Assembly: GCF_000423605.1 (NCBI RefSeq)
Contig: NZ_AUIH01000028.1
Location: 1-57,137 of the forward strand
Direction of reading: 5' to 3'
Length of the DNA stretch: 57,137 nt
DNA from: Saccharospirillum impatiens DSM 12546
GTDB taxonomy: Bacteria; Pseudomonadota; Gammaproteobacteria; Pseudomonadales; Natronospirillaceae
The position numbers and the translations under genes were made by a program. The notes beneath the pieces were generated by a model, which saw nothing but the letters and a program-made list of their open reading frames with translations, was not told the DNA's origin and ran no database searches. Of this stretch, positions 52,082 through 57,137 are shown one piece after another; position 1 is the first letter of the stretch; each line of letters starts with the position of its first letter.

Positions 52082-53182
52082 ATGGCGCAAATTACGCTGA
52101 ATTCCCTGGCACATTCCTACAGTGCGAATCCGCAGGGCCCGGAAGATTATGCCATTCGTGAAATGCAGCATGTTTGGGAGCAGGGCGGTGCTTACGCGCT
52201 ACTTGGTCCCTCAGGTTGTGGGAAGTCGACGCTCCTGAACATTATCTCAGGCCTGCTTCAACCGTCGAACGGAGAAATCCTGTTCGATGATATCCGTGTG
52301 AATGACCTGAAACCCGAGCAACGAAACATCGCGCAGGTTTTTCAGTTCCCGGTGGTGTACGACACCATGACCGTGTTCGACAACCTTGCCTTTCCATTGC
52401 GTAACATTGGTGTCCCTGAGCACAAGGTTAAATCGAAGGTCTACGAAGTAGCCGAAGTGCTTGAACTGACCGAGCAGCTGAAACGCAAGGCGAAAGGCCT
52501 CAGCGCCGACCAGAAGCAGAAGGTATCGATGGGGCGCGGACTGGTACGTGATGATGTGTCGGCCATTTTGTTTGATGAGCCACTGACGGTGATTGACCCT
52601 CAATTGAAGTGGAAACTGCGTCGCAAACTCAAGCAAATACACAAGCAGTTCAATACGACCATGGTGTACGTCACGCATGATCAGTTGGAAGCATCGACTT
52701 TCGCGGACAAGATCGCGTTGATGTATGAGGGGCAGATTGTTCAGTTTGGAACACCCCGCGAATTGTTTGAAAGTCCCAGGCACACCTTTGTTGGTTACTT
52801 TATTGGCAGTCCCGGTATGAATTTCATCAGGCCCGAACTCACGTCTCGTGGGCTTGAATTCGAAGGCCAGTTGATGCCGGTCAACGAAGAAATGATCGAG
52901 AAGATTCGCAAGCTGGGTACCTCCAATATCAAACTGGGCATTCGTCCCGAATTCGTTCACGTATGGACGGAAGCCAACGACGATGCGTTTGAAGTCACTA
53001 TCGGTGACATTGAAGACCTGGGAACCTACCGGATTATGTCCTTCATGTTCGGTTCGATTCCCATGAAAGCCCGTCTGCATGAAGACCAGAAAGTCCCGGT
53101 TAAAAATGCCAGGGTAAGCTTTCCGGAGCAGTGGCTGAAAGTCTATGTCGACGAGTATTTGCTGGAGCTGACCCATGAATAA
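52082..53182 (+). CDS. glpT: Glycerol ABC transporter ATP-binding protein GlpT
   Basis: A 366-residue MalK-type ATPase, not the MFS glycerol-3-phosphate permease of the same name. Walker A GPSGCGKST (42-50), Walker B ILFDEP and H-loop His199 (VTHDQLEA) are intact, but the signature is LSADQ (140-144) instead of LSGGQ. It should pair with GlpS into a heterodimer. The C-terminal domain is the usual regulatory fold. It overlaps glpP by 8 bases. Confidence 0.92.
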   Translation: MAQITLNSLAHSYSANPQGPEDYAIREMQHVWEQGGAYALLGPSGCGKSTLLNIISGLLQPSNGEILFDDIRVNDLKPEQRNIAQVFQFPVVYDTMTVFDNLAFPLRNIGVPEHKVKSKVYEVAEVLELTEQLKRKAKGLSADQKQKVSMGRGLVRDDVSAILFDEPLTVIDPQLKWKLRRKLKQIHKQFNTTMVYVTHDQLEASTFADKIALMYEGQIVQFGTPRELFESPRHTFVGYFIGSPGMNFIRPELTSRGLEFEGQLMPVNEEMIEKIRKLGTSNIKLGIRPEFVHVWTEANDDAFEVTIGDIEDLGTYRIMSFMFGSIPMKARLHEDQKVPVKNARVSFPEQWLKVYVDEYLLELTHE

Positions 53183-54062
53183 AATAGAAAGTAACAAGGG
53201 CTGGCTGTTCGTTTTGCCCGTTTTTATTGTCGTGGCCTTTTCGGCCGTCATTCCCCTGATGACCGTGGTCAATTACTCGGTACAGGATGTGTTTGATGCC
53301 AATACACGATTCTTTACCGGCACGGAATGGTATCGGGACATGCTGAACAATCCTCAGTTGCAGGGAGCATTGATTCGACAGTTCATCTTTTCCTTTACCA
53401 TCCTGGCGATTGAAGTTCCTTTGGGCATTCTGGTCGCACTGATGATGCCCAAAAAAGGATGGCAAGCGTCTCTGGCCCTGGTGCTGGTGTCGCTTCCATT
53501 GCTGATCCCGCTGAACGTGGTGGGCACAATCTGGCAGGTATTCACCCGAACAGACATTGGTTTGATGGGGTGGGGCATTCGAGAGTTGGGGTACGCCTAT
53601 AACATCTCCCGTAATTCGGGTGACGCCTGGGCAACGATAATTCTGATGGATGTCTGGCATTGGACACCGTTGATTGCGTTACTGTGCTACAGCGGTTTGA
53701 GAGCGATTCCCGAGGCGTATTATCAGGCTGCCAGAATTGATCAGGCGTCCCGCTGGGCTGTGTTTCGCTTCATCCAGCTCCCCAAGCTCATTAACGTGTT
53801 GGTTATCGGGGTTCTGATTCGCTTTATGGATTCGTTCATGATTTATGCCGAACCCTTTGTGTTAACCGGCGGTGGTCCGGGCAGCTCGACGACTTTTCTG
53901 AGTCAGGCGCTAACAGCCATGGCCATCGGACAATTTGATCTGGGCCCCGCTGCTGCTTTCTCCATTATCTACTTTCTGATTATTTTGGCGGTGAGTTTCG
54001 TGTTCTACACCACCATCATGCACATGCAGAAAGACAAAACGACCAGTAAGAGCGGGGAGTAA
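53175..54062 (+). CDS. glpP: Glycerol ABC transporter permease GlpP
   Basis: A 295-residue inner-membrane permease with six hydrophobic segments, the first being FVLPVFIVVAFSAVIPLMTV. The EAA-type loop contacting the ATPases is seen as AYYQAARIDQASRWAVFRFIQLP. Binding-protein-dependent sugar-permease family (MalF type). Translation is coupled to glpT by an 8-base overlap. Confidence 0.93.
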   Translation: MNKIESNKGWLFVLPVFIVVAFSAVIPLMTVVNYSVQDVFDANTRFFTGTEWYRDMLNNPQLQGALIRQFIFSFTILAIEVPLGILVALMMPKKGWQASLALVLVSLPLLIPLNVVGTIWQVFTRTDIGLMGWGIRELGYAYNISRNSGDAWATIILMDVWHWTPLIALLCYSGLRAIPEAYYQAARIDQASRWAVFRFIQLPKLINVLVIGVLIRFMDSFMIYAEPFVLTGGGPGSSTTFLSQALTAMAIGQFDLGPAAAFSIIYFLIILAVSFVFYTTIMHMQKDKTTSKSGE

Positions 54063-54067
54063 CGCTA

Positions 54068-54955
54068 ATGACACAATCTACCGCGACCGGGCAAACCGTA
54101 TCGACGCCTAAATCCAGGCAGTCCGCATTGGCCAATGCCCGGTATAAGAAAGAGTCTGCATTGAAGTCAAATATTGGGCTGACGGTCTATCTGATCCTGC
54201 TGATTCTTCCAATCTACTGGCTGGTTAATATGTCCTTCAAGACCAACCAGGAAATATTGGGCGCTCTGACATTTTTCCCGGCAGATTTTACGCTGGCGAA
54301 CTACAAGCAAATTCTGACCGATCCGAGCTGGTACAACGGTTATATCAATTCAATGACCTATGTCGCCATGAACATGACCATCAGTCTGCTGGTGGCATTG
54401 CCGGCAGCTTACGCTTTCAGTCGCTACAAGTTTGTGGGTGACAAGCATCTGTTCTTTTGGTTGCTCACCAACAAGATGGCACCGCCAGCCGTATTCGCTT
54501 TGCCATTCTTTCAGCTCTATTCGTCGATTGGCCTGTTTGATACTCACATCGCCGTTGCACTGGCGCATTGCCTGTTCAACGTGGCATTGGCGGTCTGGAT
54601 TCTAGAGGGCTTTATGTCGGGTGTACCCATTGAAATTGATGAGACGGCTTATATCGACGGTTATAAGTTCTGGAACTTTTTTATCAAGATATACATCCCA
54701 CTCATCCGTTCAGGCATAGGTGTAACTGCCTTCTTCCTGTTCATGTTTTCCTGGATTGAGTTGCTGTTGGCTCGGACTCTGACAGCAACAAATGCACAAC
54801 CCATCCAAGCCATTATGACGCGAACGGCAGGGGCATCCGGTATTGACTGGGGTCTGCTGGCAGCGGCCGGTGTGTTGACCATCCTGCCCGGAATTCTGGT
54901 CATTTATTTTGTTCGTAACCACGTTGCCAAGGGCTTTGCCCTGGGCCGCACCTGA
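54068..54955 (+). CDS. glpQ: Glycerol ABC transporter permease GlpQ
   Basis: A 295-residue MalG-type permease with six transmembrane segments after a soluble, basic N-terminal 35 residues. The EAA loop is IDETAYIDGYKFWNFFIKIYIPLI. It forms the channel together with GlpP. It begins 5 bases after glpP. Not related to the phosphodiesterase also called GlpQ. Confidence 0.93.
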   Translation: MTQSTATGQTVSTPKSRQSALANARYKKESALKSNIGLTVYLILLILPIYWLVNMSFKTNQEILGALTFFPADFTLANYKQILTDPSWYNGYINSMTYVAMNMTISLLVALPAAYAFSRYKFVGDKHLFFWLLTNKMAPPAVFALPFFQLYSSIGLFDTHIAVALAHCLFNVALAVWILEGFMSGVPIEIDETAYIDGYKFWNFFIKIYIPLIRSGIGVTAFFLFMFSWIELLLARTLTATNAQPIQAIMTRTAGASGIDWGLLAAAGVLTILPGILVIYFVRNHVAKGFALGRT

Positions 54956-54969
54956 TCAGGAGATTTACC

Positions 54970-55242
54970 ATGAATTGGATGGTTTGGACAATGCCGACAG
55001 CCGGGTTTTTTTCTGGAATCGCCCTGCTTCTGGCTGGCATGACGGTTTGGCAATACTTCTCGCCGTCTGTCGAACGCAAAGGTTTCCTGCCGATTGTAAC
55101 CACTCGGGGGGATCGGCTATTCATCGGTTTGCTCACCAGTGCCTATTTGCATCTGGGAATTATTGGGTTTACCGAGTTTCATGTTTTGGTAGCGACTGCC
55201 TTGTCAGTCATCTGGATAGCAATCCTGATGCGTTGGGGTTGA
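54970..55242 (+). CDS. glpU: Small membrane protein GlpU (DUF2160)
   Basis: A 90-residue protein with about three transmembrane segments and a short polar loop (SPSVERKGFLPIVTTRGDR). DUF2160 proteins occur as a fixed part of glycerol ABC operons, between permease and binding-protein genes, as here. The role in transport is not established. AGGAG nine bases before the ATG supports translation. Confidence 0.88.
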   Translation: MNWMVWTMPTAGFFSGIALLLAGMTVWQYFSPSVERKGFLPIVTTRGDRLFIGLLTSAYLHLGIIGFTEFHVLVATALSVIWIAILMRWG

Positions 55243-55313
55243 TCCCAAAAGTAGCGAATGTAAGGACGAAGTAAGTAAAGGGATGTAAATCAAGAAACGT
55301 TAATGAGGTCATC

Positions 55314-57047
55314 ATGAACAATAAAAAGATGAAGTACCTATCACTACTTATATCAGGATCCTTTCTGGTAGCAGCTCATACACAGGCTGAAGATCAATAC
55401 CGTGAGGCAGCTGAGCGCTGGGTTGACAACAATTTTCAGCGCTCGACCCTAAGCCGGGAAGAGCAGATTGCGGAACTCGAGTGGTTTATCCAGGCTTCTG
55501 AGCCTTTCCGTGGTATGGAGATCAGTACGGTCGCAGAAGGTCTGACCACGCACGAGTATGAATCCAGTGTGTTGGCTGAGGCCTTTGCGGAGATTACCGG
55601 TATCCAGGTAACGCATAACATCATCGGTGAAGGTGATGTTGTGAATACCATGCAGACACAGATGCAATCCGATCGAAGTATTTATGACGCGTTCGTGAAT
55701 GACTCCGATGTGATCGGTACACACCTGCGTTATGGCAAGACGGTTGCTATCTCGGATGCTATGGAAAACGAGTGGCGCGAGTTTACCAACCCGGGTCTGG
55801 ATCTCGATGACTTTATTGGTATTCAGTACACGACCGGACCTGATAACAAGATCTATCAGTTGCCTACCCAGCAGTTTGCAAACCTATACTGGTTTCGGGC
55901 CGACTGGTTCGAGCGTGAAGATCTGAAAGCGGCCTTCCGTGATGAGTATGGCTACGAGTTGGGTGTTCCGTTGAACTGGTCCGCTTATGAGGACATTGCT
56001 GCGTTCTTCACCGGTCGCGAAATCGATGGTCAGACGGTCTATGGCCACATGGATTACGGTCGTCGGGATCCGTCACTCGGATGGCGTTTCCACGATTCCT
56101 GGTTCTCAATGGCAGGTATGGGCGACCCTGGCTTGCCATTTGGTAACCCGGTTGATGACTGGGGCATTCGTGTCAATGAATCGGGTAACCCGGTTGGTGC
56201 CAGCGTAACCCGCGGTGGCGCTACCAACTCGCCTGCTTCCGAGTATGCGTTGCGCAAGATGGTTGACTGGTTGCGTGACTATGCACCACCGGAAGCCCAG
56301 GGCATGACATTTGGCGAAGCCGGACCGGTTCCAGCCCAGGGTAATGTGGCACAGCAGGCGTTCTGGTACACCGCCTTTACGGCTGACATGATCGATCCGT
56401 CTTTGCCCGTTACAGAAGATGACGGTGCACCCAAGTGGCGGATGGCGCCTTCACCGGTAGGACCCTACTGGGAAGAGGGCATGAAAGTGGGCTATCAGGA
56501 CGTGGGTGCCTGGACTTTCTTTGACTCCACTCCTGAAGATCGCCGCACAGCAGCCTGGTTGTTTGCCCAGTTCACTGTTTCAAAAACGGTATCACTGGAA
56601 AAAACCATCCGGGGTCTGACGCCTATTCGTCGCTCTGATATCAATTCTGACGAGATGACCGAACTGGCGCCGAAGCTGGGCGGACTGGTTGAATTCTATC
56701 GTAGCCCGAACGAAAGCATGTGGACCCCCTCTGGTACCAATGTTCCAGACTATCCGCGTCTTGCCCCGCTGTGGTGGCAGAATCTTGCTCCTGCAGTCAG
56801 TGGTGAAATTTCTGCCCAGGAAGCATTGGATAATCTGGCCGCTGCGATCGACAACACCATGAGTCGCCTGGCTCGTGCCAATGTCTTTGAACAGTACGCG
56901 CCGATTTTGAACGAAGAGCGTGATGCCCAGTACTGGTTTGACCAGCCTGGAGCGCCCAAAGCACGACTCGAAAACGAAAAGCCGCAAGGCCGCACTCAGC
57001 CATACGATGAAATGATGGCTGAATGGATGGCCGCCGGTACCCTCTAG
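55314..57047 (+). CDS. glpV: Glycerol ABC transporter substrate-binding protein GlpV
   Basis: A 577-residue periplasmic binding protein with a signal peptide (cleavage after AHTQA). The mature part is family 1 (MalE-like): VLAEAFAEITGIQVTHNIIGEGDV, then LYWFRADWFER and many aromatic residues able to line a polyol site. It is longer than most such proteins (400-450), as is usual for the glycerol group. GAGGT before ATG 55314 fixes the start. Last gene of the operon within the window; a 71-base gap separates it from glpU, which may allow higher expression. Confidence 0.93.
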   Translation: MNNKKMKYLSLLISGSFLVAAHTQAEDQYREAAERWVDNNFQRSTLSREEQIAELEWFIQASEPFRGMEISTVAEGLTTHEYESSVLAEAFAEITGIQVTHNIIGEGDVVNTMQTQMQSDRSIYDAFVNDSDVIGTHLRYGKTVAISDAMENEWREFTNPGLDLDDFIGIQYTTGPDNKIYQLPTQQFANLYWFRADWFEREDLKAAFRDEYGYELGVPLNWSAYEDIAAFFTGREIDGQTVYGHMDYGRRDPSLGWRFHDSWFSMAGMGDPGLPFGNPVDDWGIRVNESGNPVGASVTRGGATNSPASEYALRKMVDWLRDYAPPEAQGMTFGEAGPVPAQGNVAQQAFWYTAFTADMIDPSLPVTEDDGAPKWRMAPSPVGPYWEEGMKVGYQDVGAWTFFDSTPEDRRTAAWLFAQFTVSKTVSLEKTIRGLTPIRRSDINSDEMTELAPKLGGLVEFYRSPNESMWTPSGTNVPDYPRLAPLWWQNLAPAVSGEISAQEALDNLAAAIDNTMSRLARANVFEQYAPILNEERDAQYWFDQPGAPKARLENEKPQGRTQPYDEMMAEWMAAGTL

Positions 57048-57137
57048 TTAGTGCCCGTCCATAAACGGCTAAGCTTCTGAAAATAAAAGAAAAATCTCGA
57101 TCAGAGGGTTAAAAAGGCCCTAATACTTTGTAGAATT
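57048..57137. other. Sequence after glpV to window end
   Basis: 90 bases with no gene. A weak AGGG/CCCT stem near 57096-57120 is not a convincing terminator. Confidence 0.4.

Noticed and set aside
52082-54955. GlpT as glycerol-3-phosphate antiporter and GlpQ as phosphodiesterase
   Set aside because: The sequences are an ABC ATPase and an ABC permease; only the names coincide with the E. coli proteins.

Overview
The window reads as about 57 kb of chromosome from a free-living, probably marine or halophilic gammaproteobacterium. The gene order rpsF-rpsR-(DUF2232)-rplI-dnaB-alr, the prkA-yeaH-spoVR stress operon, aceK, a membrane-bound malate:quinone oxidoreductase and a DUF3581 protein all fit the Oceanospirillales/Pseudomonadales side of the class. 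A glucosylglycerate-type compatible-solute operon and strongly acidic exported proteins suggest a saline habitat. A Saccharospirillum-like host is a guess, not something the sequence proves. Coding density is high, genes lie on both strands, and the only mobile DNA seen is the tail of an ISL3-family insertion sequence at the left edge.

Layout. 1-0.36 kb: IS end. 0.5-3.6 kb: a small exported protein, then aceK with an unknown membrane partner on the minus strand. 3.7 kb: tRNA-Glu. 4-10.3 kb: fructokinase, DUF3581 protein, the glycerate kinase / sugar-phosphoglycerate phosphatase / glucosyl-3-phosphoglycerate synthase operon, and fbp. 10.5-12.8 kb (minus): polysaccharide deacetylase, 3-mercaptopyruvate sulfurtransferase, and a tRNA-Met/Gln/Gln operon. 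13.2-15.7 kb: lemA and an M48 protease with a TerB-like tail. 15.9-20.8 kb: the ribosomal protein/dnaB/alr block. 21.4-29.4 kb: S51 peptidase lipoprotein, mqo, purine permease, apt, acuI-like reductase and ung. 29.7-34.6 kb: prkA-yeaH-spoVR behind a good sigma-54 promoter. 34.7-38.2 kb: moaA-mobA-moaB-moaC-moaD-moaE behind a molybdenum-cofactor riboswitch. 38.2-39.1 kb: an acyltransferase.

39.2-44.2 kb is the least conventional part. A sensor kinase gene is translationally coupled to a small exported Asp-rich protein, then a TPR/beta-barrel outer-membrane protein, and the response regulator gene comes last. A divergent lipoprotein with a poly-Asp tail faces this operon. I propose it as a possible undescribed envelope system in which a two-component pair controls acidic, cation-binding surface proteins and their outer-membrane partner. 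44.3-46.4 kb encodes a MotA/MotB-like ion-channel pair with a very long periplasmic coiled coil.

46.9-57 kb is a glycerol utilisation locus: glpK, a sigma-54-dependent AcoR/DhaR-like activator, and the divergent ABC glycerol transporter glpSTPQUV. The transporter has a near-consensus sigma-54 promoter with a cluster of TGAACA/TGTTCA half-sites upstream. Imported glycerol would be phosphorylated by GlpK. Its two ATPases carry complementary defects, which predicts one working and one degenerate nucleotide site.
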